Of a stretch of DNA of 64,000 bases, positions 16,559 to 28,270 are shown in pieces. Below the pieces are notes generated by a model that was not told where the DNA came from, searched no databases, and worked only from the letters and a program-made list of their open reading frames with translations. Both the position numbers and the translations under genes were made by a program. The stretch is taken from positions 1 to 64,000 of the forward strand of contig JACCIC010000368.1 of assembly GCA_018907035.1 (NCBI GenBank). Reading direction: 5' to 3'. Origin of the DNA: Sycobia sp. Sy_11 (Eukaryota > Arthropoda > Insecta > Hymenoptera > Epichrysomallidae). The first letter of the stretch is position 1. Each line of letters opens with the position of its first letter.

Positions 16559-16832
16559 TAGATAGATAGAGATGGAGAGAGACAGAGACAGATCGAGAGA
16601 GAATGCAAGTCGTTGGAGCTATATCGCATTCACGCCCGCACGCAATGCTTGCCCGCGGCGTGTCTCGTATAATATGCGGCTCAAACAAGCGGAGAGAGTA
16701 AGGTGTTCCAGTGCATATTCAACCGAGTTTAGTCATGGTATAGTCTCTCTCTTCTCTCTCTCTCTCATCTCTCTCTCTCTTCTCTCTCTCTCTCTCTACC
16801 TCTTTCTACCTCTCTCTCTCTCTCTCTCTCTG
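16356..16832. repeat. Cluster of TC, GA and TC arrays
   Basis: A TC array (16356-16386), a GA array with (GATA)n tail (16510-16571) and an interrupted TC array (16745-16832) lie within 480 bases. The GA and TC arrays are mutually complementary and could pair as inverted repeats. Confidence 0.93.
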
Positions 16833-17208
16833 CTCGCTCCCTTCCCCCTTAGAATGGAGTACGCTCGCGGGGGGCAAAGGTCACAAACCGCTTACCCTTG
16901 CGGTCTGCGGAACATATTATTGCACCAACCGTTGATTTTCCCCACACATATATATGGATAAGCGCGAGAGGGCGAACGATGTTGCGCGGAGTTTCGCCTT
17001 TAAGCACATGGTCGTTTCGTTCGAAACGTTATAGAAGCTCCAACCCCCTTCTCCGTTTTGTTATGGGCTGCATGACCTCTAATATATATATATATATATA
17101 TATAAAGCTCGCTCGGCTGTGTTGCATGACCCAATCCCGAAACATCTATAGTTTCGCACGATACCGTTTTCTTCTGTAAATATATATACCTTGAGCTCTA
17201 TATATATA

Positions 17209-17265
<57 letters not shown>

Positions 17266-17803
17266 TGCACCTACTACTATCTACATATACAATAATTTTA
17301 TTTTATTTTAATGGAAGCTTTTTAGTTGCAACTGCATATAGAATACAAAAAAGTAAGCTTAAGGATATTTTATTGGCTGAGTATTATTGGAATCAATCGA
17401 AATTCCTGTATTTTGTTTGGCAAATTAAGTGAAAATTGATTCTCACGAATGGCACGAAGACATAACATATTTGACCTATTTCAGCGATTTTAAATGAATT
17501 TTACGAATGATTAGGAAAATCAAAGTAAAATTGAGACACTTCGTTATTGACGATTAGTTTAGTAATCAAGTTCAGCTTGTTATACAGACTGATATTACTG
17601 AAAGTTTTTCCACGTCGTTTTTTTTTTATATTACGTACACAAACAATTAATGCGACTGGATGGGAAAGGCGCCCGCTTGCACTTTCCACGATCCATCGAT
17701 CAATTTTTATACGTCCAAACTTACGTAATAGAAAGACTAAATTATATGCCATTATAAATTTGCTCGAATTTACTTCAAAGTACACTTTGCGCCAAAAAAC
17801 TTT

Positions 17804-17834
<31 letters not shown>

Positions 17835-18161
17835 TCTAATATATACATACTCTCTTCGCAAAACTTGGGCATTATTAAAGGGAGGAAATTGGTTGCTATT
17901 ATCGTGAGAGTACAAAAAAGGAGCTATATTTATAGACGTATGTATACCGAATCTCATTTCCCGGGCGTCTGCGCGTATTATCAATCAGACCGAGACAGCT
18001 TATAACGATTCGAATCTCTCAGCGACGTAAGAGCTCGCGTCCGGTGTGTGGAGAGTGGCGGGGGGGAGGGGGAGGACATATTTCTCTGGATACTTTGTCG
18101 TAAAATGAGACTCTCAATCTAAATACGCGGGTGCGCGAAAGGCGACTCTTGTCGGGCATAG

Positions 18162-18201
<40 letters not shown>

Positions 18202-19019
18202 TATAGGCATCGTATCGGGAGGTATAGAAAAAAAAAAGTCAGCCAGCTCCGAAATTACCATAGGGATGACAAAACGGGTTGGGTGACTTGCTCTGCTCGG
18301 ATCTGCTCTCTCCTCGCTTCCCTCGCGATCCCCTCCCCGTCACCCCGCCAATTCGCCACGCCGCCTCGCATTCTGTATACTCCTTCGACGAGTTCCTGCC
18401 GGGCGCGCGTACGTAAGCGCCGATGATTGCCGGACGCTTCGAGTACGTATAAGCGGGCGGCTTTTATGCAAACATGACTTGCAAACGATTTCGATAAGGA
18501 ACGATCGGCTGATGAAGAGGGGCGGGCCGGGGAGGGGGAAGGAACGGGGAGGTAAAGGAACTCTCTCCGAGAGACAGAGAGAGAGAGATAGAGAGATAGA
18601 GAGAGAGAGCAGCGTGCATATGCATATATATATATATATATATATATACGCATATATTTATATATACATGCGATGCAACGTATAGTGCTTTAAGACAAAA
18701 AGCACGCATCTAATGTATGTATCTGTGGAGGACTGCGCGGATCCGCCTCCATTGTTCCCCCTGCGTACGCTGTATATATATATGTGTGCATATATACTTG
18801 CATGACGGGATAATTTTAATTCTTTTTTTTTTTTTTTTACAAAGATCCATTGTCCCGTGCGATCGGACTATGCTTACTTGCCCGGCGCTCCGAAACACAT
18901 GCCGTTCGTCGTACATACGTACGATATGCACTCTCGGCGTTAATCTATTTATTGCTGTTCCATCCGTGGCCTATCTTTGATTTTTACCGTTCGCTAAGTG
19001 TTCTTAGTTTTCTTCTTTG

Positions 19020-19058
<39 letters not shown>

Positions 19059-20400
19059 TGTTGGCCCCGACTCGGCGAGAAATATTAGTGGTCGTTGGGA
19101 ATTTATTTTCGAAATCGATGCCGAATAAAATGTGAGGAAAGGCGAAAGTAAGCGATAAAATTGACACTGAGGGTAACGTTTGTTTTTACTATTGGCGAGC
19201 CAATAACGAGTATTATAATTAGTCAGAAAAAATAAAGTTTTACAATTCAATGGCTTTCTGTTTCGTAATAGATGGGGTCAACGCATGTTAGTTGGTATGA
19301 ATGCCGGTTTTGTTCCTTTCGTTTCCGAAACAAGCGCGACAATTCTTTTATTGTCTTATAATTTAGAATCGTATTAAATGTACTATCTTACAAGTGCTTC
19401 ACGTGTTAATTTAACCTCGAGGACCGCGATGGCGCCTTGAGGCGTCACGTGCCGACTCGACAAAGACTTGGCCTTACTGTTTTTCCTTCGTGTATGTACC
19501 AAAAAAGCTTTTAAAATTCCTCCGATCCCGAGCTTTTTAAATTCCTCCAATCCCGGTCCTTCAAAGGTCGATATCCTTTGATACTATTTTATGCATTATC
19601 CACATGGCTCTTGTATCTATAATTCAAGTCCATTCACAAATTAAAAGTAAAGCAATGAATTTCCTATCAAATTTCCAAGAATATTACTTTCGGTAAATAA
19701 CTCTGACTTTATTGAAAAAAAAACTTTCGCCCAACTTCTTTGGCTTCGTTCGAGTATAATTGCGCGTTCTCGACGTTATCGCGAGACCCCCGACAGAAAC
19801 TCGTGTGCACATACATACATACCTACATGCATACATACTTACGTACATACACACACACACACACACACACGCACACACACACACACACACACATATACAT
19901 TTCAAAACTGATTACATCCCCCACTCGTGCTTTCTCTATATTTGCTCCATATAAAACAACTTCGAGGAGCTCACTAAAGTTGCGCGCAAGGAAAGAGCGA
20001 TGCAGGAGGGAAGCATCACTCTTTCTATACATCTCTCTCTCTCCCTCTCTCTCTCCCTCTCCGCGAAACTGTGTCATTGGACTAGTTCTCCATTAATATT
20101 CAAACCATGCTAAAATAGCCGAAGAGACTGCACTAGATCGCGAGAGGTAGGGAGAGGGTTGGGGGGAGGTGGGAGACAGTTTTACGAATCCAAGGCACAT
20201 CTCTCGGAAGCCTCCCATTCAGAAAGTGAACTTACATGCCGGATCTACTTGTGTACAAATTTAAAGATTTCCTGGAGAGGAGAGGGACGTGGACGAGTGG
20301 CGGGGTTGGGCGAGTTGCAGAAAAAAAAAGTGTCACGTACCTGCGCTCGCAAAGAGTATATTATACTGTGTACGTATAAGGGGTGAAAACAAATGTCGCG
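16833..20400. other. Intergenic DNA with TA, CA and GA arrays
   Basis: TA arrays at 17083-17103, 17200-17260, 18165-18199 and about 18624-18648; T-runs at 18823-18838 and 19043-19059; a CA array at 19850-19892. Unique AT-rich DNA fills 17280-17800 and 19130-19700. A 25-base tandem repeat at 19506-19555 is listed separately. No gene is supported. Confidence 0.7.
19506..19555. repeat. 25-base direct tandem repeat, two copies
   Basis: Two abutting 25-base units (19506-19530 and 19531-19555) both start agctttt and end atcccg, and differ at two positions. Confidence 0.9.
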
Positions 20401-20475
20401 TCCTCCTCGAACAGCTGATCGTGCACACAGGCCAGTGTCGAAAAGCGTCGGCGCGTGCGACTCGTGTATACGTAC

Positions 20476-20545
<70 letters not shown>

Positions 20546-21098
20546 CTATATTCCCCTCTCTCTGTCTCGCTCGGTCCCCGCGGGGGATGGAAGGGAGGAG
20601 AGCGTGCAGGCGCCGAGGCTCCCCTCCGGTGCGCGTGTCCGCGCCGCGCCGCGAAAGAGTCGCGCCCGCGCCGCGCGCAATTATGGGCGGGGAGGGCTTC
20701 GAGGGGTTCGGCCGAGCAGTGTCCGCTCGCCTCCTCCGTGGGCCCAAGGCGCGCCTTCGCCGAGGACGTACGGCGGGGGGAGCGGCAACGGCAGCCGCGG
20801 CCAGTTATCCAGGTCGCCGTGGCTGACCGTCGGCGCGTTAACTCGCTGTTGCCAGGCCACCGCGCCAGCGTAACCCAATTCGGGGCCCGGAAGGACCTGC
20901 GTCGGGGCTCCGGCCTCACGATGTCGGGGCGTGCGTCGGGCGCCCACGCGCGCCTTTCTTCCTGCCGTCGTCTCCCGCCCTCGCTCGCTCTAACTCTGTC
21001 TTACCCTCCCCTCCCCCCCCTCCCTCTGGCTCTGCCGTTCTCTATCTCTCGCCGCCCTTTTGCACTTTCTGCTCCGTAGTATCCCTGGATCTCGCGTG

Positions 21099-21137
<39 letters not shown>

Positions 21138-21394
21138 ATCTAACTCTCCCTCTCCCCCGCGGCTCGAGAGGAACCGCAGGATTGACGTAACGCGCACGCC
21201 GCAAGGATAACACAGCGCTGTAGCGCGCGATTCTTCTTCCTGGTCTAGACCGCAATTGCTTATTTACTATTACATGTATACATCTCTATGTATATGTATA
21301 TATATATCACCCCTAGCCTGCGGTAAAATTAACGCACATTTATGACAGACCGCGAGGGCGAAAACTTGGGCGCGGAATCATTATCATTCTCGTC

Positions 21395-21418
21395 GTCATT
21401 ATCATCGTCATTATCATC
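21395..21418. repeat. 12-base tandem repeat (gtcattatcatc)
   Basis: Two exact copies (21395-21406 and 21407-21418) within a wider ATC/GTC-rich stretch from about 21378 to 21422. Confidence 0.85.
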
Positions 21419-21993
21419 GTCGGGCAATAACCTCAAAAGGATGTAAATATTATAATACGGACGTGTGCGGCTGCTGTCGATGACGGTCCGATTATCAATG
21501 GAGCAGCCGGTGGATGCCCGTCGACTTGAACCAGGAAGCGCACGCGCGCGTCCCTCTCGCTCGCATCCTTTCAGGTGAGCTGCACCCGGATCGCATCGGC
21601 CATCGGCGGACAAAGCAGTAGATCGCGTCGTCCTTGTCAGCCCATCGAGGAGCGGGGACAGAGCGCGAGGTCCCTGTGCGGCACTCTCTCGACACCGCCG
21701 TGAAGGCGGACGAGAACAATAATATACAAATTGCACCCACACGCGGTACACGGGACAGCCAGTCAACACACGCGCGCGTGCACACGAGAAACTCTCTGCG
21801 TAACTGCCGTGTTATTAAGCGCGGAGCGATGGGATTCGGACACACATGTATGAACTTTGAATCAGTACAGCGGACGGGATAATGGGGGGGGGGGAGGGAC
21901 GACGAGCGCGAGCGAGCGAACGGACGAATTCAAAAAAAAGAAAAAAAAAAAGAAAAAAAGGATGTACAACGAGCTATGGGTAAAGACTCACAA

Positions 21994-22080
21994 CACTCGC
22001 TCGAAGCGAGCCAGGCCGAATACTGCTGGCCGCGGCTTCGCCACACGCTCGGCCGAGCTTATGCTTATCTCGAGCGAGTG
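21994..22080. repeat. 11-bp perfect inverted repeat within GC-rich DNA
   Basis: cactcgctcga (21994-22004) is exactly complementary to tcgagcgagtg (22070-22080), with a 65-base GC-rich spacer. Next to the left arm a smaller palindrome (ctcgct...agcgag) also occurs. The role is unknown; it may be chance in CpG-rich DNA. Confidence 0.7.
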
Positions 22081-22228
22081 AGCCGCGCCGCGCCGGGGGA
22101 CGACTACTTTGGAGCAGTAGTGTAAAGAGAGAGGGGCACAACGTGCCCGCGCGCAGACGCACTGAACTCTTCTCGCTCTCGTGTCGTGTGTCTCTCTTTC
22201 TCGTGCCTGCGACGCGCTGCTACTCTTT

Positions 22229-22269
<41 letters not shown>
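22229..22269. repeat. (TC)n array
   Basis: A pure TC dinucleotide array of about 40 bases at the edge where GC-rich sequence gives way to the AT-rich domain. Confidence 0.95.
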
Positions 22270-22272
<3 letters not shown>

Positions 22273-22539
22273 CTCGTTTCGAATACCTGTGCGCGGCCTG
22301 CACCCACACCCACGCACGATGCACATCGGCAGGATATATGTATATAGGTATAATGTACTTCGTATTTTCTCATCTTCTACTTCCGTGATGGTCTCTCTAT
22401 TTCTCTCTCCGTCTCCCGCCCCCTTTCTTGCTCTTCTCTCATATATTTTTTCACTTTTCGTATTACAAATAGGTACGGCTACAAATAAATTTACATCTAA
22501 AATGTTCATCTCTTTTTTCGTTTACACCGTATAATTTTC

Positions 22540-24154
22540 AGATACAGGGTATGAAGATCTTTTAACGAAAGTGGAATGAACTTTTAGTTACAGTTTGATA
22601 ATGTACGAATGTATTTTTGCCGAAATAAACTTAAATAAAAATTTTTTTCTTCGATAACAATGACACTCGATTATTTTACAGAAAGCTACCAAAAAAAACA
22701 TAATATTAATTATATATGAAAAAATAAAATGTTGCATCCGTTGTTAAAGATTTTTATTAAAAAGTTGGATTTAATCCAACATATCGGAAACTTTTTTTGC
22801 AATCATGATTGAGTTATAGTTTTTTATAAATTATGTTATGCATTTTGTAAAAAAAATAGACCTTAAAAGTTTTTCAATTTTTATTCCTTATCATATAATT
22901 TTATAATATATCTATGATTATTCAAATTTTATTTAAATATAAAAATTCCATTAATGGCAAACCATTTTCCTGTAAGAAGTTTTGTTATAAATTTTTTATT
23001 TACTATATACTATTGGAGAATTTTACTGATTTTTATTTGTTTAAACGTTTATTGTATCATTCATAAAATAGAATTATAAATTAATCAATTCTAGTATTAA
23101 ATTAAATTTTCCGCCCATTGAAGCCTTGTTTATGTTCATATTTTTATATTTATAGAACTTTGTAGACATTTTTTGTAAAAAACCTATACGACTGACAGAA
23201 GAATTTATTGGTTTAGTGTAAAACACTCAACAGAGTTTTTATTTTGTTATTCACAAAATATAAAGTATATCACTGACAATTATATGATATTTATTAGATC
23301 ATTATATTTTCAGTATGAATTACTAATCTCAACAAACTTTTTCTTTTTGTTAATTTAATGAAAATAATATATTAGTACATTAAAAAAATTTAAATTATGT
23401 TTTTCAATTATGCTTCCAGTAAAACCTTATATAGGTTTTATTATAGAGATAAATATTTCAAATGATCTACTAATACGCATTATTATCTAATTTAAACTAT
23501 ATGCTATTTTTAACATTTTAATAAATTCAACAAAAAATAAAATTAGTTGAAAAGTTTAAAAAGGTAAATAAAAATCATTATTTCATTTCGTTATGTTACA
23601 TTTTATAATATATTATAGTATAGGTAATAAAATACAAATGCCGCTTCTTTGAAGAATAAACAGTAAGCGCAATTTTCATATTTTACATTTTTTGTTTTTT
23701 ATAGTAAAAATTACCAATTTGATTTAACAATTCAGATGTTTACATTGTAAGTCAAATTAAGTCAAAATAAAAATAGATTTATTTTCGTTTTTATAATAAT
23801 TATCCTGTATTTTAATCAGTAGGCACTTTTCAATTATTCTTTTACTAATAAATGATAAATTGAGAATAAATGTTTATCTTGTTGGATAAAAATGCAAAAT
23901 CATTGTCTACGGAAAGACTACAAAAGTGGAAATGACGTTTCTTTGATTAGACTCACAAGATAAATGTAGCTTCAATGTATCGAAGCTTACAAATATTGGC
24001 AGTTAGTGAAGTACTAATAAAACTTAACCAACCTCTCTATTTTTCAATGTTTAACAAAGGATATTTAGCTCTTTTAAGGTAAGCTCTTTTTTAAACAAGT
24101 TTAGAGCAGATTTTTAATGATTGCACCCCTAAGCTACGAAACTCTTTTATCTTT
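22540..24154. other. AT-rich region downstream of sqh, without gene
   Basis: About 1.6 kb of strongly AT-rich sequence with no long microsatellite. The sqh 3' UTR probably occupies the part nearest 24154. No open frame resembles a protein. Confidence 0.7.
23778..23783 (-). terminator. Candidate polyadenylation signal for sqh
   Basis: This is the first canonical AATAAA on the minus strand that I find downstream of the sqh stop, giving a 3' UTR of about 375 bases. The surrounding DNA is AT-rich, so chance matches are expected. Confidence 0.35.
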
Positions 24155-24275
24155 TCACTGTTCATCCTTGTCCTTTGCACCATGTTTTAAAATCCTTGTA
24201 AATTCAAGGTAATCAAACATGCTATTTTTGATAGGTGCTTCACGATACATTTCATCTACATCATCTTCAGTAAAC
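24155..24275 (-). CDS. sqh: sqh terminal coding exon
   Basis: The exon has 121 coding bases. The acceptor is ttag|G, completing the Arg codon begun in the previous exon and continuing [14 protein letters not shown]. The stop TGA is at 24157-24155. It encodes the C-terminal lobe and the conserved end [10 protein letters not shown]. It is too short and too split to appear as a long open frame, and was found by reading past the exon 1 donor. Confidence 0.95.
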
Positions 24276-24768
24276 CTAAATAATATAGAAATAAATGTTA
24301 AATAAAACAGAATATATTATAGTTCATAGTCATAATTTATAATATCTTTCGACAATATTATTACCGATCTCCCATTGTAGTAAGAAGCTCTCTAAGGCGT
24401 TCTTCATTGATGTGGCCGGTATTTTCTTCATCAAAGCATCCAAAGGCATTTTTTATAACATCTTCTGGATCTGTGCCTTGTAATCTTTCACCAAACAGTG
24501 TCAGGAACATTGTGAAATTTATAGGCCCAGGAGCTTCGTTCATCATACCCTCTAAATATTCATCTGTAGGATTTTTACCTAAAGATGCGAGCATGTCATG
24601 CAGATCTTCTTTGTCAATAAATCCATCATGATTATGATCAATCATATTAAAGGCTTCTTTGAATTCCGCAATTTGTGCCTGGTCAAACATTGCAAAAACA
24701 TTTGAAGTTGCACGCTGGGCACGCTTCTTCGTCGTTGCTCGACGACCAGCTGTCTTTCGAGAAGACAT
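24155..24768 (-). CDS. sqh: Non-muscle myosin II regulatory light chain, complete coding region (2 exons)
   Basis: This gene encodes the regulatory light chain that binds the neck of non-muscle myosin II; phosphorylation switches on actomyosin contraction in cytokinesis and epithelial morphogenesis. Joining 24768-24365 to 24275-24155 gives 174 residues and a stop, the usual length of the fly protein. The basic N-terminus carries [12 protein letters not shown], with the kinase-target pair at Thr21/Ser22 counting the initiator Met. The first EF-hand loop spans residues 44-55 (Asp44, Asn46, Asp48, Gly49, Asp55) and can bind a divalent cation; a second, degenerate hand contains GCFDEENTG. The C-terminus is GAKDKDEQ. 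The start is chosen because it gives the family N-terminus [19 protein letters not shown] and has A at -3. The intron (24276-24364) splits an Arg codon. No frameshift or missing key residue is seen. Muscle Mlc2 is less likely because of the N-terminus and length. Confidence 0.97.
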
Positions 24769-24774
24769 GTTTAT
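24365..24774 (-). CDS. sqh: sqh coding exon 1 with the last 6 bases of 5' UTR
   Basis: The coding part is 24768-24365 (404 bases, residues 1 to the first two bases of Arg135). Six untranslated bases lie between the acceptor (ag at 24776-24775, preceded by a pyrimidine stretch) and the ATG, so an upstream noncoding exon is required. The donor after 24365 is CG|gtaa. The exon holds the phosphorylation site, the first EF-hand and most of the second lobe. Confidence 0.93.
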
Positions 24775-25812
24775 CTGAAAGAAAGTTTACCTTAATAAAA
24801 CTGTATCTAGAACTCGATCAAACTGGGATATTTCCTATATTAATATGAAATATTATGGTTCAAATATCAAGTTTAATAAGTAACCATGAAGACTTTCATA
24901 CATGTAATAATCAATGCATCCATGAGTTTTCTGTATTTTTAAATACTCAAGTTGCCTGGTTATAAGCTATAAGACTAATAAGCTGTGTTTATTTTTGGAT
25001 AGTTAATATGGAAGTATTTCCTGAAATACTTTCCAAAAGAAGACAAAAATAATATATAGCTTCAAAATATAAATCATCGATTATTTGTTAATCGTTCTTT
25101 CATGATTTGTATACAAGCATAAAAGAAAGTGATACAATTGTACATAATAGCTGCAGTAAATAGAGCAAGAATATTTAAACACCAGCTTCTTGTGCTACAT
25201 ATAAATCAAAATTTAAATCCATACACAAAAATTGGGTTTAAATAATCAAAACTAGAATTCTTACGATAATGCAAATCAAAAAATATTTTTATATCGTAAG
25301 GACAAAGAAGTACATAAGAAAACATATATTGGAGTACAAGAGCACTGAACTTTATTGTGATGACTAATCATAGGATGCAAAATTCCAGAAATATCATTAT
25401 GTTACCACTATGACTCATCTGTAAAGCAAACATTTCGTATGATATTTATAAATGTTAAAAAACATTAAAAAAGATAGAATGCATAAAAAAGAACCAAATG
25501 TAAATAAAGCAGTAAAAGTATAATTATAGCTGCTTCGTAATTCAATGACCTACTGGTTGTGTCAAACTAATTATCCAAAACTGGCTTAACAAATCAAAAG
25601 TAAAATCAGATCACGTAGGCGAAATAAGAATCACTTTCAACAGAGGAGCTGAAAAATCGAGGCCAGAGAGTATGACTCTTTGCCAATGGCATTCGAGATG
25701 CGACAATGGCCGCCTCCGAATACTTTCGAACTCTACTGTCAAAGCGCAGGAGAAATTAATCCTAAGCTATTCTTTCTATAAATTTCCAAAATAAAGCGTA
25801 AATTGAACTCAC

Positions 25813-25970
25813 TGATTTTATTCCTACAGCAGGTTCGAGAGGTGCGTTATTAAATGAGCGACGAGGCTCGGCAGAATCGATGATAAAAAGTTTGTAACGT
25901 GTTTGAATCGGCGCAACAGACTGCGTACGACTGCGCGCAATGACTGTACTCCGTAAAATGTAAGTAGACT
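25813..25970 (-). other. sqh: Probable noncoding first exon of sqh (5' UTR); 5' edge uncertain
   Basis: Coding exon 1 starts with only six untranslated bases after an acceptor, so a 5' exon must lie upstream. A strong donor (ATCA|GTGAGT, exon end 25813) stands about 1 kb upstream, preceded by moderately GC-rich sequence and a GA array. The intron would be 24775-25812. The 5' edge is a guess because no transcription start motif is decisive. Confidence 0.5.
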
Positions 25971-25990
25971 TTTGCTTGTGCACTCTCTCG

Positions 25991-26040
<50 letters not shown>

Positions 26041-26160
26041 TGCACTCAGCTTGGAGATTGGACCTCGTCTTGGAGATTCAGTCGGAGTCAGGGAGAAACG
26101 CGGCCATTTGACACACCCCAGAGTGCCGCGAGCTCTTGCGCCCTCTTGCGGCGACACCAA
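25971..26160 (-). promoter_or_regulatory. Putative sqh promoter region with GA array and CTCF-like motif
   Basis: Immediately upstream of the inferred noncoding exon, the sense (minus) strand carries a GA array (about 25995-26038), a potential GAGA-factor target, followed by GC-richer sequence than the surrounding AT-rich DNA. AGAGGGCGC on the minus strand at 26138-26146 fits the insect CTCF core AGRKGGCGC. No convincing TATA box is seen. This is an inference from position and motifs only. Confidence 0.4.
25995..26038. repeat. (TC)n array, GA on the sqh sense strand
   Basis: A pure dinucleotide array of about 44 bases, the only long microsatellite within the AT-rich 22.5-28.9 kb domain. It sits at the inferred sqh promoter. 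Confidence 0.95.
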
Positions 26161-28164
26161 AAATAAAAAGTAATCGCTGTAGTAGGAGAATCCGTAGTAT
26201 ATTACCAGCTGTTTAAATGCCAGTTTTTTTTTTCAATGAATAAAAATAGATCTACATATTTAATTTAGTAAATAAAGAGATCAATAAACATTTTCCTGAT
26301 AAATGCATAAATTATATAAAAAATTTTAATTTTTCTAGAAATTATAAAAAATAGAATGTGATTATATAAAAATGTTTAAATAATAGAATAATGTTAATTC
26401 TAACAATATAAGTTATCTTTAATGACATTATGTTGAACATTTTTTAAAACGTGTATGCCATTATATATTCTGTATGTTTGGCGTATTTAAAGCTCTTTTT
26501 GGTGAATATGAAGGAGAGCGCGTGACTCGCATTTGACCGTGGAGCAATTCATCGCCTTATTTGGTAATCAGTATATTCTCGAGTCCATATAATAAAAGTT
26601 ATTCTGGTTGTTTTGCAATCGCGTACTATAGTATATAAGTTTTTGATCTTAAGAATCGGCGAAGAAGATGTAACTCTTTATGCATTAAAATTTTTTATTA
26701 AACTCAATTGTCGAAGAAATTTTATAATAAGCTTGAATTTTAAGAAATATAATATAACTTGATTTTTTAAAATTTTGAAAAAAATTCTAAATATTCTTTA
26801 TAAATCTAAAAAATTTCTAAAAATGACATTTTTCAAGATAAATGTATAATTAATTTTTTCAAATATGTACGTATAGATTTAATTAGATTTGTATATAAAT
26901 AGGAAATTGAAAAATTATCGTATTTCAAAATATTGAATATATATTTTCCATGCACATACAAAGTTCCAAAGGCTAAAGACCTTTAAAGAAATTATTTGAA
27001 ACAATGTATCATCCAAACAATTTTAATTATAAAAAAACTTTATAAATCCGTGATTATGCAAACAAAACACAAATCATAAAAACACATTTGTTTACTGATA
27101 GTATGAAAAATATTAATATCATCGTTAATCTGATATCAAATAATATCTATAAATATATTTCTTACAGTAGGATAGATATTAATAAATAATGTATTTTCGT
27201 TTCAAATTTACTGTTCATAACTGCGATTTATTAGTATATTTTTATATTATTTAACAGATAAATAAAATGTTCAGATAACTATTAGTATTAAAAAGAAAAA
27301 TAACAAACAAAAAAAAATTACATGAATTTTTAAGTATTTCGTAATAAAAGAACAAGGTTTGTCTTACTATATATATATATATGTATATTTCTTATTACAT
27401 ACATTGATCTATTGAATTATTACATAATTCACTTTTATTTATTTCATCGAACATTTTGTCATTCCACGCATGATTTAGACGGTAGATAAAATATAATAAT
27501 TCTAACGTTATATAAGCAATATAAATCGGATTCGGCGCATTATATATACAAAAAATACATTTACAAAACGCCGCAGAGGCTGGAAAAAAATTGTCCTTGT
27601 GGACAATCGTATTAAGGAAATACATGTATATCATATCCATTATTATTTAAATACTTTGATAACTATTTACAAATTATTATTCACTCATTATCCAGGCCAT
27701 TAAGAGGTATACACATAAATTTCTTTCCTCAGCTACAGTGGAATTTTGAACTTATATAACAAATATATATCAATGATACGAAAATAAATATATATTAAAA
27801 AAATAAAAATAGATTTCGCATAAACCCTATACATCTGCATATACGTTTTCATTTTCGGCCTTACAACAATTTAACGAAACAAGTAAAATAAAATACCTAT
27901 GGTCTAGTTAAAAAAAAGAAAAAAAAGAAAAAAAAAGAAATAACCTATGAAATAATTAATACTCTACTCTTGGTCTAAAGCTTTTAAAAAAACTTTTAGA
28001 ATTATAGTACGACGTTGAATAAAACTATATGTAAAATCTTTTGGCACGCCGTAAGAAACTTATGTACAAAGTTACATTTCTTGAACGACCGCACCGCACA
28101 TAGTTGTAAATTATGTTTTGGAACTTTTTGACTATGGTCTCCCCAATCAAATTGGCATCATGAA
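26161..28164. other. AT-rich spacer between fw stop and sqh promoter
   Basis: It contains the fw 3' UTR (to perhaps 27434), then about 1.3 kb of AT-rich spacer to the inferred sqh promoter. One short TA stretch is at 27369-27389 and an A-rich run at 27911-27938. Open frames here are short and AT-driven, and none is supported. Confidence 0.7.
27434..27443 (-). terminator. Candidate polyadenylation signals for fw
   Basis: Two overlapping AATAAA hexamers on the minus strand about 725 bases past the fw stop are the first canonical ones I find downstream. The region is AT-rich, so this is a weak call. Confidence 0.3.
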
Positions 28165-28270
28165 CTATCTGACGGCAACTCCATTGATAGTTATTCCATT
28201 TCTGACAGCTGGTTCTGCTTCGTAGTGGCCGGCTCTGCTGTAATTTCTTCTCCCTTGCGCCGTGCCGTAT
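28165..28270 (-). CDS. fw: fw terminal coding exon
   Basis: A 106-base exon entering in phase 2 after acceptor aatgcag|A. It reads [20 protein letters not shown], then [10 protein letters not shown] and the stop TAG at 28167-28165. It keeps the frame of the previous exon exactly. Two more tyrosines (1072, 1078) are added. The C-terminus GVAVR is not an obvious PDZ ligand. Confidence 0.88.

Larger units (their letters stand above)
20400..22140. other. GC- and CpG-rich stretch, possible promoter-like island
   Basis: GC and CpG content are much higher than in the flanks, particularly at 20570-20960 and 21480-22140. A (GT)n-(TA)n array (20476-20541) and a TC array (21103-21132) interrupt it. Open frames of up to 228 codons run through it on both strands but have Arg/Pro/Ala-rich or repeat-driven composition, and none resembles a known protein. 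It could be the 5' end of a gene lying outside the readable part, but I cannot name one. Confidence 0.5.

Noticed and set aside
20245..21079. Frames of 224 and 228 codons on opposite strands
   Set aside because: Both are open because of high GC content and include Ile-Tyr translations of the TA array. The composition is Arg/Pro/Ala-rich and no family is recognisable.
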